64,000 nt of DNA from Skermanella aerolata KACC 11604 (GCF_000936425.1 NZ_AVFK01000001.1:372001-436000); one strand, 5' to 3'; positions 1-9,436 are shown, counted from the first letter of the stretch. The notes: generated by a model not told the origin, from the sequence alone. Numbers and translations: made by a program.

Positions 1-114
1 GCGACCAGCACCTTCCCGCTGGTCCTCCACATGATCATCGTCCTGGTCGCTGGCGTTTGGCTGCCGGAGCCGCTGGTTGCTTGGTTCCAGTCCATTGCAA
101 GACTTCTCGGCTGA
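1..114 (+). CDS. C-terminal end of a hydrogenase-4/NADH-dehydrogenase-like membrane subunit (partial)
   Basis: An open frame enters from the left edge and stops with TGA at 112-114. The 37 visible residues include a hydrophobic stretch (LVLHMIIVLVAGVWLP) and a short amphipathic tail, as at the C-terminus of HyfF/NuoN-type proton-pumping subunits. The call rests mainly on context: a HyfG-like large subunit and a NuoB-like small subunit follow directly, the usual order in hydrogenase-4-type operons. Too little is present to place it in a subfamily. Confidence 0.5.
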   Translation, partial: ATSTFPLVLHMIIVLVAGVWLPEPLVAWFQSIARLLG

Positions 115-127
115 GGGGAGGGATATC

Positions 128-1636
128 ATGCTCGACTATCTGGCCTCCGTCGGTCTGCGCGCCGAGAACCACCGCCCCTATCCGCGCTTCGACCTCAGCC
201 GCGAAGCCTGGGCCGAGTTGGTGACCACCCTTGCCGCCAAGGACGACTGGTCGTTGCTTGGCCTGTGGGCTGACACCGCGATCGTCCACATGGCGCTCCG
301 CGATGAAGCGGCCATGACGGTCGGAGTCGTTTCCCTCTCCTGTCCGGAAGGCAGGTTTCCCTCCGTCGCCGGCGTGCGTCCCGGCGCTATCCGGCTGGAA
401 CGGACGATCCAGGACCTGTTCGGCATCTGCGCCGAGTCGCTGGTCGATCCGCGCCCCTGGCTCGATCATGACAGCTGGCCGATCCGGTTGCCGCTGTCGG
501 CAGACCCGCCCGACCCCCTTGGCCAGCCGGAGCCCTATCCCTTCCTGCCGGTCGAAGGACCCGGCCTGCACCAGATCCCTGTCGGTCCCGTCCATGCCGG
601 CATCATCGAACCCGGTCATTTCCGTTTCACCTGTAATGGCGAAACCGTGGTCCGGCTGGAACAGCGCCTGGGCTACGTCCACAAGGGCACGGAATGGCTG
701 ATGGCGGGCCGCTCGATTGCGGAAGCCGGCAAGCTGGCGGCGCGCGTCTCCGGCGACAGCACCGTGGCGCATTCCTGGGCCTTCGCGGGCGCCGTCGAGG
801 CCGCCGTCGGAGCGCCGGTCCCGCCGCGCGCCGTCTGGCTGCGGGCGCTCATGGCGGAACTGGAGCGGCTGGCCAACCATCTCGGCGATATCGGCGCCAT
901 CTGCAACGATGCGTCCTTCGCCTTCATGCTGGCCGAATGCGGGCTGCTTCGGGAAAAGGTGCTGCGGACGGCGGACGCGTGTTTCGGGCACCGCCTGATG
1001 ATGGACCGGATCGTTCCCGGCGGCGTTGCGGTTGACCTGCCCGCTGAAGGGCGAGACGCGATCTTAGGTCTGGTGCGGGATATAGCCGTCGCCTTCCCGC
1101 CGCTCGTCCGGATCTACGACGAGAAGGCCTCGCTTCAGGACCGCACTGTCGGCACGGGCAGGGTGGATGGCGGACTGGTCAATCGCTTCGGGGCCGGCGG
1201 ACATGTCGGGCGGGCATCGGGGCGCGGGCTGGACGCCCGCCTCGGTCCGGGCTATGCGCCCTACGACGAGCTGGAATTCAGCGTCCCCGTCTTCACCGAA
1301 GGCGACGTCAACGCCCGCGTCTGGGTCCGGATCAGGGAGGTCGAGGCCAGCCTGTCGCTGGTCCAGCAGATCCTGGACAAGCTGCCGGAAGGCCCAGTCC
1401 ATGTTCCAGTAGTTCCGATGGCCGGGCAGGGCATGGCCCTGGTGGAAAGTTTCCGGGGCGAGATCATGACGTGGGTCGCGGTACGGGAAGATGGTATCGT
1501 GACGCGCTGTCACCCGCGCGATCCGTCCTGGTTCCAATGGCCGCTGCTGGAAGCAGCGATCGAGGGCAACATCGTCGCGGACTTCCCGCTTTGCAACAAG
1601 AGCTTCAATTGCTCCTATTCCGGGCACGACCTGTAG
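128..1636 (+). CDS. Hydrogenase-4 component G-like large subunit lacking the NiFe-site cysteines
   Basis: This 502-residue protein has an N-terminal NuoC/HycE-like part (about 1-160) and a NuoD/HycE large-subunit part. The ATG at 128 was chosen because a GGGGAGGG ribosome site lies just upstream; an in-frame ATG at 77 lies inside the previous gene. In [NiFe] hydrogenases of this family the metal is held by RICGIC and DPCxxC motifs. Here the first reads RVSGDS around residues 206-211, so both cysteines are serines. The C-terminal motif reads FNCSYSGHDL, keeping one cysteine and replacing the second by serine. The protein therefore probably belongs to an energy-converting-hydrogenase-related (Ehr) complex that moves electrons or ions without making H2. 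It is followed nine bases later by the small subunit. Confidence 0.85.
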   Translation: MLDYLASVGLRAENHRPYPRFDLSREAWAELVTTLAAKDDWSLLGLWADTAIVHMALRDEAAMTVGVVSLSCPEGRFPSVAGVRPGAIRLERTIQDLFGICAESLVDPRPWLDHDSWPIRLPLSADPPDPLGQPEPYPFLPVEGPGLHQIPVGPVHAGIIEPGHFRFTCNGETVVRLEQRLGYVHKGTEWLMAGRSIAEAGKLAARVSGDSTVAHSWAFAGAVEAAVGAPVPPRAVWLRALMAELERLANHLGDIGAICNDASFAFMLAECGLLREKVLRTADACFGHRLMMDRIVPGGVAVDLPAEGRDAILGLVRDIAVAFPPLVRIYDEKASLQDRTVGTGRVDGGLVNRFGAGGHVGRASGRGLDARLGPGYAPYDELEFSVPVFTEGDVNARVWVRIREVEASLSLVQQILDKLPEGPVHVPVVPMAGQGMALVESFRGEIMTWVAVREDGIVTRCHPRDPSWFQWPLLEAAIEGNIVADFPLCNKSFNCSYSGHDL

Positions 1637-1645
1637 CGTGACGCC

Positions 1646-2161
1646 ATGCTGAAGACCATCGCCCGAAACCTGCTGCGCGGCCCGGCTACCATGAAGGGGC
1701 CGGAAGCCGCCGAGGCCGGTATCGAGGAACTTGCCGGCCGGCTCGACCGCGCGGCGCGCATCCGCTTGGGGCGCAGCCTGTCGATCCGGCAGGTCGATGC
1801 CGGTTCGTGCAATGGCTGCGAGCTGGAGATCCACGCCCTCAACAATGTCGTCTACGATCTGGAGCGCTTCGGCCTGCGATTCGTCGCCTCGCCCCGCCAT
1901 GCGGACGTGCTGATGGTGACCGGACCGGTCACCGCCAACATGCGCGACGCCCTGTTCCGCACCTGGGACGCGACGCCCGACCCCAAATGGGTCGTCGCCG
2001 TCGGTGGCTGCGCACTCGACGGCGGGCTGTTCAAGGGAAGCTACGGCATCGTCGGCGGCGTCGGCGCCGTCATTCCGGTCGATCTCCACATCGCCGGCTG
2101 CCCGCCGCGCCCAGCCGACCTGCTCGCCGGCCTCGTGGCCCTGGTGGAAGCGGCGAAGTAG
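1646..2161 (+). CDS. NuoB/HyfI-like [4Fe-4S] small subunit of the hydrogenase-like complex
   Basis: This 171-residue protein belongs to the NuoB/HycG/HyfI small-subunit family, which holds the [4Fe-4S] cluster nearest the large subunit. All four expected cluster ligands are visible: CNGC in GSCNGCELE, the cysteine in VGGCALDGG, and the cysteine in AGCPPRP. The electron-transfer part of the complex therefore looks intact, although the partner large subunit has lost its metal site. It starts nine bases after the large subunit stops and is the last gene of the operon; the next gene converges from the other strand. Confidence 0.88.
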   Translation: MLKTIARNLLRGPATMKGPEAAEAGIEELAGRLDRAARIRLGRSLSIRQVDAGSCNGCELEIHALNNVVYDLERFGLRFVASPRHADVLMVTGPVTANMRDALFRTWDATPDPKWVVAVGGCALDGGLFKGSYGIVGGVGAVIPVDLHIAGCPPRPADLLAGLVALVEAAK

Positions 2162-2179
2162 GAAGCGGCTAAGTAGTCG

Positions 2180-2713
2180 CTATGACGGCCGGTGAGTCGG
2201 GAACAGCGTCACCGTCAGGTCGCGGATGAAGCGGTCCATCCGGTCCGGCTTGGCGGCGTCCTCCGCTTCGATCGTGCCGATGGCGCCGGACATCGCCCTA
2301 CCGCCCTTGCAATAGGCGGCGCGCACCGTCACGTCTTCCTTGAACGGCTGCGACGGCGGGATATGGGCCGCGCAGAGTTCCGAGTCGATCACCTGAGTCT
2401 CCGGATTGAAGACCATGACGACCTTGTACATCGGTCGGCCGCCGGGACCGGCATCGGGGCCGAACTTCAGGCTGGCTCCGACCTGGACCCGGTTCATCGA
2501 CGTCAGCACCTGCTCGGCAAAGCGGTCGGCGGCAACGTCGCTGGGGTTGCCGTGGATCAGGGTCGTCAAGATCGCCTTGTCGCCCCCGGCATAGCCAAGC
2601 TCGTCCGGACTGTAGCCGGGATCGACCTGGGTCTGCGTCACCCTGCCGTAATCCTCGCAGGCGGCAAGCAGAAGCAGCGCCGCCAAGGCGGCGCCGATGT
2701 TTTGTGGTTTCAT
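2180..2713 (-). CDS. Predicted lipoprotein of unknown function
   Basis: The 177-residue product begins with a basic residue and a hydrophobic segment ending in a lipobox (LLLAAC), so it should be lipid-anchored after cleavage before Cys19. No domain is recognised in the mature part, which carries two further cysteines (ELCAA and AYCKGG). It lies eight bases downstream of the AAA/ankyrin ATPase on the same strand and is probably co-transcribed with it, which suggests a shared envelope function. It converges on the hydrogenase-like operon with only 18 bases between stop codons. Confidence 0.75.
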   Translation of the reverse strand: MKPQNIGAALAALLLLAACEDYGRVTQTQVDPGYSPDELGYAGGDKAILTTLIHGNPSDVAADRFAEQVLTSMNRVQVGASLKFGPDAGPGGRPMYKVVMVFNPETQVIDSELCAAHIPPSQPFKEDVTVRAAYCKGGRAMSGAIGTIEAEDAAKPDRMDRFIRDLTVTLFPTHRPS

Positions 2714-2721
2714 AAGTCCGA

Positions 2722-5244
2722 TCAGTTCAATTGCCCGACTTCACTGCCGCCGCGCGACGAGCGCCGCGAGGCAGCTTGCGGATCGAAGGAGTTCAGGAGG
2801 TTGACGACGGCGGTATGCCCGCCCTCCTGGGCGTAGTTCAGCGCGGTCCGCCCGTGGATGCTGGTCGTCCCGATATTCGCTCCGTTCTCCAGCAGGACCC
2901 GGACCGTATCGAGATGGCCACCGCCGGCCGCCGCCATCAGCGCCGTCTTGCCTTCGACGTTCATGGAATTGACGGCGCTGCCGGACTGCAACAGCGTCCG
3001 GACGGCGGCGTTGTTGCCGATCGAGGCCGCGTACATCAGCGCCGTGCCGCCGTTGCGGCTGCGGGCGTTGGGGGCAGCCCCTGCCGCCAGCAACTGCCGG
3101 ACGGCAGGCGCGTTGCCCTGCTCGGACGCCAGCATCAGTGCCGTCTTACCGTCAGGAAGCTCATAATCGATGTCGCGGCCCGCCTGGATGACGGACTGAA
3201 GCATGCCCGGCTGCTGGAACGCCTGGATCATCTCCTCGCGGGTTGAGAACCGGTTGGGCGGCGGCAGGGACTGGTTGGCCGGACCGGCCGTTCCGTCCGC
3301 GCGGTCGTCGTAATCGGGGGGCAGGCGCAAGATCTGGTCGGGCGCTGGTTGCGGCGGTGCGACCGCAGTGTCCGCCGGGGGTTCGGCCGCAGCGGCCGCC
3401 TGACGCTTCCGTTCAAGGTTGCGCAGATGGGTCTGGAAGTTCTGGTCGCTGGGATCGACGCTTAGGCCGCGCCGGTAGAAGCCGGCCGCGTTGTCGAACT
3501 GGCCGCGCTCCTCCGCCGTTATGCCCCAGCGCAGATAGCTGTCCTTGATCGCGCTCAGGATGGCGGCGGCCTTGGGATGCTGGGGCGCTATCTGCGTGAT
3601 CTGCTGATAGATCTCGAAGGCATTGCTGCCGGGCGGAGTCGTCAGCAGCTTCTGCTCGATGTAGCGATCGGCACGGGCCGCAAGGTCGGTGACCCTTTGC
3701 TCATCGCCCGAATTCGACGACGGCGGAACGGGCGGAGTCGGGGGGACCGGCGTGGCGGGTGACGGGGCCGCTTCCGGAACCGCTGCCGGCGTTGATGCCG
3801 TATCGCCCGGCGGCAGCGCCGACCGGGGCGTGGGTGGCGGTGCGACCGAGATCGGCGGCGTTTCCGGGATGGGCTCGGCCGGGCGTACAGCGACGTCGGT
3901 CTCGGTCGCGCCGTCGGACCAGGGAGCCGGACCGCCGGTAGCGGTCTCGTACAGCCGCTCGATCGCCTCCGGATGCATCACGGCAGTCGCGGCGCCGGCC
4001 CCGACCAGCAAGGCGGCGACGCAGGCGGCCACCAGCGGCCAGCGGCGCGGCCGGCTGAAATCCTGCTGAATCTGATAGCGGGGGTCGGGCCGTATGCCCG
4101 GATAAGCGTCCGCCTCCAGCATTCGCGGCTCGGGCCGGTCGGACCGGCGGCGAATGACGGCTTTAGGCGGCTCGACTTGGTCGTCCCAGTCATCGGGCTC
4201 CCGGTCGAGCTCCGGTTCCCGCGGCGGTTGATATGCGCGCACGGGAACAGGGCGCGGTGCCGGCTGGTAGACCTCCCGGTGCGGCGGCGCTACGGGCTGT
4301 GCCGGGAACGGCACGTGAGCCGGCGCCTGTACGGGAGGGGGCGACATCGGCGCGATCGGCCGCAGGCGCGCTATCGGCTCCTGGACCTCGGCGGGTTCAG
4401 GCTCAGGCGCGTGGGCGAAACCGTCCTGCAAGGGCTGAAGGCCGAGGTCCGCCGCCACCTGATCGATCCGCGCACGTGTGACGGTTCGTTCGCCAGCGCG
4501 CGACGCGCCGCTCAGCGCCACATCGGCCAGCGTGTTCACCATTTGCAGCAGGCCGCCCGAATACTGCGTCATCGCCTGTATCGCGGCGGGCTCGAAGATG
4601 TCGTCCCGATCCGCTCCGGCCTGCCGGATGCGCTGCTTGATGTAGCTGCCGACCTGATCCTGGTCGAGCGGTGGGAGGTGATACGACACCCCCAACCGCC
4701 GCATCGGGTCTTCCAGGCCCGGTTCCGCCAGCATGCGCTCCAGATCGGGCGCACCTGCCAGCAGGACCTGGAGAAACCGGCCGGTCTCGGTGTCGGAGGA
4801 CGCCATGTCCACCAAGTCGTAGAGCACGGGCAGGTCGAGTTCGTGGACTTCGTCGACGATCAGGACGCCGGTCCCTGCTTCTTCGAGCCGTTGTTCCAGC
4901 CGCTCGATCAGGGCATCCATATCCGTCAGCGGCTGACCGTTGGCCTCGTCGTGAAGCAACTCGCCGCCGGCTTCCTGGATGATGTCCTCGACCGTCATTC
5001 CCGGTCTGGCGGCGACCGCGAGGACCATCGCGCCGTCGCCTTCCAGATGGTCGAGAAGTTCCTGAAGCAAAGATGTTTTGCCCGACCCGGTTTCTCCATA
5101 AAGAGCCATAAGCCGCCGACGCGCAAGGACAGCCAGAACGAAGCCGTTGAACGCTTCCTCATGCTCCTGAGACGCATAGGTAAAACGCGCTGTCGGCGTA
5201 ATCTTGAAAGGTTCTTCGCGTAAACCGAAGCGGTTGCTCATCAT
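2722..5244 (-). CDS. ExeA/GspA-type AAA ATPase with membrane segment, TPR-like region and C-terminal ankyrin repeats
   Basis: The 840-residue protein opens like secretion ATPases of the ExeA type (NRFGLREEPFKITPTARF). It has a Walker A motif GETGSGKTS at residues 50-58 and a Walker B motif VLIVDE near 127-132. A proline-rich linker follows, then one membrane segment near residues 401-421 (WPLVAACVAALLVGAGAA), a second proline-rich stretch, a TPR-like helical region around 530-600, and four ankyrin repeats from about 690 to the end. ExeA proteins help assemble secretin complexes across peptidoglycan; the ankyrin tail in place of a peptidoglycan-binding domain is unusual. The start is uncertain: ATGs at 5244 and 5241 fit the family N-terminus better than the one at 5367. 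A lipoprotein gene follows. Confidence 0.82.
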   Translation of the reverse strand: MMSNRFGLREEPFKITPTARFTYASQEHEEAFNGFVLAVLARRRLMALYGETGSGKTSLLQELLDHLEGDGAMVLAVAARPGMTVEDIIQEAGGELLHDEANGQPLTDMDALIERLEQRLEEAGTGVLIVDEVHELDLPVLYDLVDMASSDTETGRFLQVLLAGAPDLERMLAEPGLEDPMRRLGVSYHLPPLDQDQVGSYIKQRIRQAGADRDDIFEPAAIQAMTQYSGGLLQMVNTLADVALSGASRAGERTVTRARIDQVAADLGLQPLQDGFAHAPEPEPAEVQEPIARLRPIAPMSPPPVQAPAHVPFPAQPVAPPHREVYQPAPRPVPVRAYQPPREPELDREPDDWDDQVEPPKAVIRRRSDRPEPRMLEADAYPGIRPDPRYQIQQDFSRPRRWPLVAACVAALLVGAGAATAVMHPEAIERLYETATGGPAPWSDGATETDVAVRPAEPIPETPPISVAPPPTPRSALPPGDTASTPAAVPEAAPSPATPVPPTPPVPPSSNSGDEQRVTDLAARADRYIEQKLLTTPPGSNAFEIYQQITQIAPQHPKAAAILSAIKDSYLRWGITAEERGQFDNAAGFYRRGLSVDPSDQNFQTHLRNLERKRQAAAAAEPPADTAVAPPQPAPDQILRLPPDYDDRADGTAGPANQSLPPPNRFSTREEMIQAFQQPGMLQSVIQAGRDIDYELPDGKTALMLASEQGNAPAVRQLLAAGAAPNARSRNGGTALMYAASIGNNAAVRTLLQSGSAVNSMNVEGKTALMAAAGGGHLDTVRVLLENGANIGTTSIHGRTALNYAQEGGHTAVVNLLNSFDPQAASRRSSRGGSEVGQLN

Positions 5245-5512
5245 GGCTATTCTATCGAATGGATTACCTGGCGACGCCTGAAAACGAAATTCCTCAGACG
5301 GTGCATCTACGGTTCTCATGTGTTTGGAGGATTGCACTCTATCAACCCCCGCATAATTCACGAACACATAAAAGGGGTGAAAAGTCCCCGTCGATTGGGG
5401 GTGTCCGCTATCGACCCGCGTATTCCCTGATCGGGACGCTGGTGGAACGCATTAGCGAAGGGGACTTTCAAGGAGGCTGGCAGCCCGGCATTTTTGCGAT
5501 ATTGTCGGCTGC

Positions 5513-6673
5513 ATGAGCCAGACAGATCTATCGGCCGCCCCCGGCGGCACGGCCCAAAACGCCTCCAGTCAAGCCACTGGTCAATCGGTGTCTTCTCCCC
5601 ATGTGGAGTTCATCGACGTCCGCAAGACCTATGACGGCGAGACCCTGGTCGTCAAAAACCTGAACCTGGAGATCCAGCGGGGAGAGTTCCTGACCCTGCT
5701 GGGGCCGAGCGGTTCGGGCAAGACCACGTCGCTGATGATGCTGGCCGGGTTCGAGGTGCCGACATCGGGCGACATCCGCCTTGCCGGACGGTCGATAGCG
5801 CGCCTGCCGCCGCACCGGCGCGACATCGGCATGGTGTTCCAGAACTACGCCCTGTTCCCGCATATGACGGTGGCCGAGAACCTCGCTTTCCCGCTGTCCG
5901 TCCGGAAGATGCCGAAGGCGGAGATTGGGGAACGGGTCGCCAAGGCGCTGGGCATGGTCCATCTGTCCCAGTTGGGCGGCCGGCGGCCAGCCGAACTCTC
6001 GGGCGGTCAGCAGCAGCGGGTGGCGCTGGCTCGCGCCCTCGTCTTCGATCCGCAACTCGTCCTGATGGACGAACCCCTGGGAGCGCTCGACAAGCAACTG
6101 CGCGAGCACATGCAGTTGGAGATCAAGCACATCCACGAATCGCTCGGCGTCACGGTCGTCTACGTCACCCATGACCAGACCGAGGCGCTGACGATGTCCG
6201 ACCGGATCGCCGTGTTCAACAACGGCATCATCCAGCAGATCGACCTGCCGGACCGGATCTACCAGCAGCCCTGCAACAGCTTCGTCGCCAACTTCATCGG
6301 CGAGAACAACCGCCTGAACGGCATCGTGCGGGAAGTTTCCGGCGGCATCTGCCGGGTCGAGCTGAAGACCGGGCAGAGCGTCTTTGCCGCCGCCGTCGCG
6401 GCACATGAGCCCGGCCAGCCGACGACGTTGTCGATCCGGCCCGAGCGAATCGGTTTCCAGCCGACGCAGGACGAGGCGGTCACCAGCCTGGAAGCCCGCG
6501 TGCTGGAGCGGATTTACCTGGGCGATCACCTGCGCCTGCGGCTGGCGGTTGCGGACGCGGAGGATTTCATGGTCAAAGTGCCGTTCGCCGACAGTGCCGA
6601 GGCGTTCCAGACGGGCCATGCCGTTTCAGTCTGCTGGGCCGCCAAGGATTGCCGGGCGCTCGATCCCGTCTGA
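5513..6673 (+). CDS. ABC transporter ATP-binding protein, PotA-like (polyamine/ABC importer)
   Basis: The 386-residue protein has a Walker A motif GPSGSGKTT, a signature LSGGQQQR, a Walker B LVLMDEPLGALD and a switch histidine in VTHDQ. A C-terminal TOBE-type regulatory region follows, as in PotA/CysA/UgpC ATPases. About 40 low-complexity residues precede the conserved start. Its probable partners, a binding protein and two permeases of the spermidine/putrescine type, lie at 8374-11523, separated from it by murJ. Substrate is inferred from family resemblance only. Confidence 0.88.
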   Translation: MSQTDLSAAPGGTAQNASSQATGQSVSSPHVEFIDVRKTYDGETLVVKNLNLEIQRGEFLTLLGPSGSGKTTSLMMLAGFEVPTSGDIRLAGRSIARLPPHRRDIGMVFQNYALFPHMTVAENLAFPLSVRKMPKAEIGERVAKALGMVHLSQLGGRRPAELSGGQQQRVALARALVFDPQLVLMDEPLGALDKQLREHMQLEIKHIHESLGVTVVYVTHDQTEALTMSDRIAVFNNGIIQQIDLPDRIYQQPCNSFVANFIGENNRLNGIVREVSGGICRVELKTGQSVFAAAVAAHEPGQPTTLSIRPERIGFQPTQDEAVTSLEARVLERIYLGDHLRLRLAVADAEDFMVKVPFADSAEAFQTGHAVSVCWAAKDCRALDPV

Positions 6674-6730
6674 CGCCGCTCCCCGGCGTCCGTTCTCCCG
6701 AATTTCGCCGCCGCGCGAGGCTATTCGACC

Positions 6731-8281
6731 GTGTTCCGCAAAATCCTTTCCGTCGGCGGCCTGACCTTGGCCAGCCGCGTTCTCGGCTTTGTCCGGGATA
6801 TCCTGACCGCAGCGCTCCTGGGGGCGGGGCCGGTCGCCGACGCCTTCTTCGTCGCGTTCCGGCTGCCCAACCACTTCCGGGCGCTGTTCGCCGAAGGGGC
6901 GTTCAACGCGGCGTTCGTCCCGATGTTCTCTGCGTTCCTGGTCGGGCAGGGCCGGTCGCAGGCGCGGATCTTCGCCGAACAGGTCCTGGCGTTCCTGCTG
7001 GTGATCCAGCTTGTGCTGCTGGTCGTGTTCGAGCTGATCATGCCGTCGTTCATGCTGATCTTCGCGCCGGGCTTCTCGGACGAGCCCATGAAGTACGATT
7101 TGGCGGTGTTGTTCACCCGGATCACCTTCCCTTACCTGCTGTTCATCTCGCTGGTGTCGCTGATGGGGGCCGTCCTCAACAGCGTCGAGCGTTTCGCAGC
7201 GGCGGCCGCGGCGCCCATCCTGCTGAACCTGTGCCTGATCGCGGCGCTGCTCGGGCTGACCCCCTTGCTGCCGACGGCCGGCCACGCGCTTGCCTGGGGC
7301 GTCATGGCGGCCGGTGTCGCCCAGTTCCTTTATCTCGCCTGGGATTGCCACCGCGCCGGCATGTCGTTGAGGCTGGGGCTGCCGCGCCTAACGCCGGGAG
7401 TGAAGCGTTTCCTGGCGGTGCTCGGACCGGCGGCGCTTGGGGCGGGCGTTACCCAGATCAACCTGTTCATCGATACCTTGATCGCGTCGCTGCTGCCGAC
7501 CGGCGCCGTCTCGTACCTATACTACGCTGACCGGATCAACCAGTTGCCGCTGGGCGTCATCGGCATCGCGATCGGCACCGTCCTTCTGCCCGAGCTGTCT
7601 CGTGCCCTGAAGGGCGGCAACATGGCCCAGGCCAGCGAAAGCCAGAACCGGGCGCTGGAACTGTCGCTCCTGTTCACTCTGCCCGCAGCCGCCGCTTTCC
7701 TGGCGGCGGCTTACCCGATCATGTCGGTCCTGTTCGAGCGCGGTGCATTCCAGGCTGCCGACGCCCGAGCGACCGCGACGACGCTGATGGCCTATGCGCT
7801 TGGACTGCCGGCTTTCGTCCTGATTCGCAGCCTGCTGCCGGGGTTCTATGCGCGGCAGGATACGCGAACTCCCGTCAAGATCGCGCTGGTCGTCGTGACG
7901 GTCAACGTGGCGCTGAAACTGGTGCTGATGCAGCCGCTCTCCCAGGTAGGGCTGGCGCTCGCCACTTCGGCGGCATCCTGGGTTAACTGCGCGCTGCTTG
8001 CGACCCTGCTGTTCCGGCGCGGCTTCCTGGTGCTGGATGCGCGGCTGAAGCGCCGGGTTCCCCGCCAACTGCTGGCCGCCGTCGCCATGGCCGCCGTTCT
8101 CGTCGGGCTTCAAGGCCCGCTGGCCGAGCTTCTGGCGGTCCACGATCTGGTGACCCGCACGCTCGCCCTTGGGGTGCTGGTATCCGCAGGTGTGGCAACC
8201 TACGCCGTGGCCGGGCTGGCGCTGGGTGTCGTCTCGCTAGCCGAGCTGAAACAATATACCCGCAGGCGCCGGAAAATCTGA
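6731..8281 (+). CDS. murJ: Lipid II flippase MurJ (MviN family)
   Basis: The 516-residue protein is hydrophobic throughout, with about 14 membrane segments, and opens with the characteristic MviN sequence (GGLTLASRVLGFVRDIL, then FRLPNHFRALFAEGAFN). MurJ moves lipid II across the inner membrane for peptidoglycan synthesis. The start codon is GTG at 6731. It sits 57 bases after the ABC ATPase and 92 bases before the binding protein, splitting a transporter gene set. Read-through from the ABC gene is likely because no terminator is visible in the gap. Confidence 0.93.
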   Translation: MFRKILSVGGLTLASRVLGFVRDILTAALLGAGPVADAFFVAFRLPNHFRALFAEGAFNAAFVPMFSAFLVGQGRSQARIFAEQVLAFLLVIQLVLLVVFELIMPSFMLIFAPGFSDEPMKYDLAVLFTRITFPYLLFISLVSLMGAVLNSVERFAAAAAAPILLNLCLIAALLGLTPLLPTAGHALAWGVMAAGVAQFLYLAWDCHRAGMSLRLGLPRLTPGVKRFLAVLGPAALGAGVTQINLFIDTLIASLLPTGAVSYLYYADRINQLPLGVIGIAIGTVLLPELSRALKGGNMAQASESQNRALELSLLFTLPAAAAFLAAAYPIMSVLFERGAFQAADARATATTLMAYALGLPAFVLIRSLLPGFYARQDTRTPVKIALVVVTVNVALKLVLMQPLSQVGLALATSAASWVNCALLATLLFRRGFLVLDARLKRRVPRQLLAAVAMAAVLVGLQGPLAELLAVHDLVTRTLALGVLVSAGVATYAVAGLALGVVSLAELKQYTRRRRKI

Positions 8282-8373
8282 CCACCGTTGCGCTGGACAC
8301 GCTGATCAAGCTGATGAAAACTAAAGGTGAAAAGCGATCAGTTAATCATAAAAACACGACAGGGTGACGATCG

Positions 8374-9414
8374 ATGAGCTGGAAGACCAACCTTTTCCTG
8401 GGCGCCGCACTGCTGGGTGCGACGGTCGCAAGCGCCGAAGCCCGTGACCTGACGGTCACCTCCTGGGGCGGCAACTATCAGGACGCTCAGCGCGAGGTCT
8501 ACTTCGCGCCTTTCTCCAAGAAGACCGGTACCAAGGTGGTGGACGACAGTTGGAACGGCGGCGTCGGCGCGTTGCGCGCCAAGGTCGAGGGCGGCAATGC
8601 CGACTGGGACGTCGTGCAGGTCGAGGCGGAGGAACTGGCGCTCGGCTGCGAGGAAGGCCTGTTCGAGCAGATGGACTGGTCGGCGCTCGGCGGTAAGGAC
8701 AAGTTCATTCCCGCAGCCGTCCATGAATGCGGCGTCGGCGCCATCGTCTGGACGACCCTGATCACCTATGACGGTGCTCGCCTGAAGGAAGGCCCCAAGA
8801 GTTGGGCCGATTTCTGGAACACGGAGAAGTTCCCCGGCAAGCGCGGCCTGCGCCGTGGCCCCAAATACACGCTGGAATTCGCCCTCATGGCCGACGGGGT
8901 GGAGCCTTCGCAGGTCTACCAGACCCTCGGCACCGATGCCGGCATTGACCGCGCGTTCAAGAAGCTGGACCAGATCAAGTCGAGCATGGTGTGGTGGGAA
9001 GCGGGCGCCCAGCCGCAGCAGCTCCTGGCATCGGGCGAAGTGGCGATGACCAGCGCCTACAACGCCCGGATCGCGGCAGCTAATAAGAGCGACAACCGCG
9101 ACTTCAGGATCGTCTGGCCGGGCGGTGTCTACGCGGTCGATAGCTGGGTCATCCTGCGCGACAGCCCGAACAAGGAAGCCGGGATGGACCTGATCGCCTT
9201 CATGAGCGACCCGGTCAACCAGAAGAACCTGCCGCCGAAGGTCCCATACGGCGTGACCAACAAGGAAGCCACTGCCCTGGTCGATCCCGCCGTCCTGCCG
9301 ATCATGCCGACGGAACCCGGCAACCTTGCCGCCGGCCTCGAACTGAACACGGACTTTTGGGTCGCCAACATCGAGCGCCTGACCGAAAGGTTCAACGCCT
9401 GGGTCGGACAGTGA
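8374..9414 (+). CDS. Periplasmic substrate-binding protein of a polyamine-type ABC transporter
   Basis: The 346-residue protein has a signal peptide ending near residue 23 (VASAEA) followed by the start of a family-1 extracellular solute-binding protein (LTVTSWGGNYQ), as in PotD/PotF-like proteins. It delivers substrate to the two permeases that follow at once (22 bases, then 5 bases). The tryptophan- and aspartate-rich pocket segments fit a small cationic ligand, but the substrate cannot be read from sequence. Confidence 0.87.
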   Translation: MSWKTNLFLGAALLGATVASAEARDLTVTSWGGNYQDAQREVYFAPFSKKTGTKVVDDSWNGGVGALRAKVEGGNADWDVVQVEAEELALGCEEGLFEQMDWSALGGKDKFIPAAVHECGVGAIVWTTLITYDGARLKEGPKSWADFWNTEKFPGKRGLRRGPKYTLEFALMADGVEPSQVYQTLGTDAGIDRAFKKLDQIKSSMVWWEAGAQPQQLLASGEVAMTSAYNARIAAANKSDNRDFRIVWPGGVYAVDSWVILRDSPNKEAGMDLIAFMSDPVNQKNLPPKVPYGVTNKEATALVDPAVLPIMPTEPGNLAAGLELNTDFWVANIERLTERFNAWVGQ

Positions 9415-9436
9415 CCGGAACGGCGAGCCGGACCCG

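Noticed and set aside
3973-5223. Long plus-strand open frame opposite the AAA/ankyrin ATPase gene
   Set aside because: Arginine-rich shadow composition, no ribosome site, and fully opposite a gene with clear AAA and ankyrin motifs.
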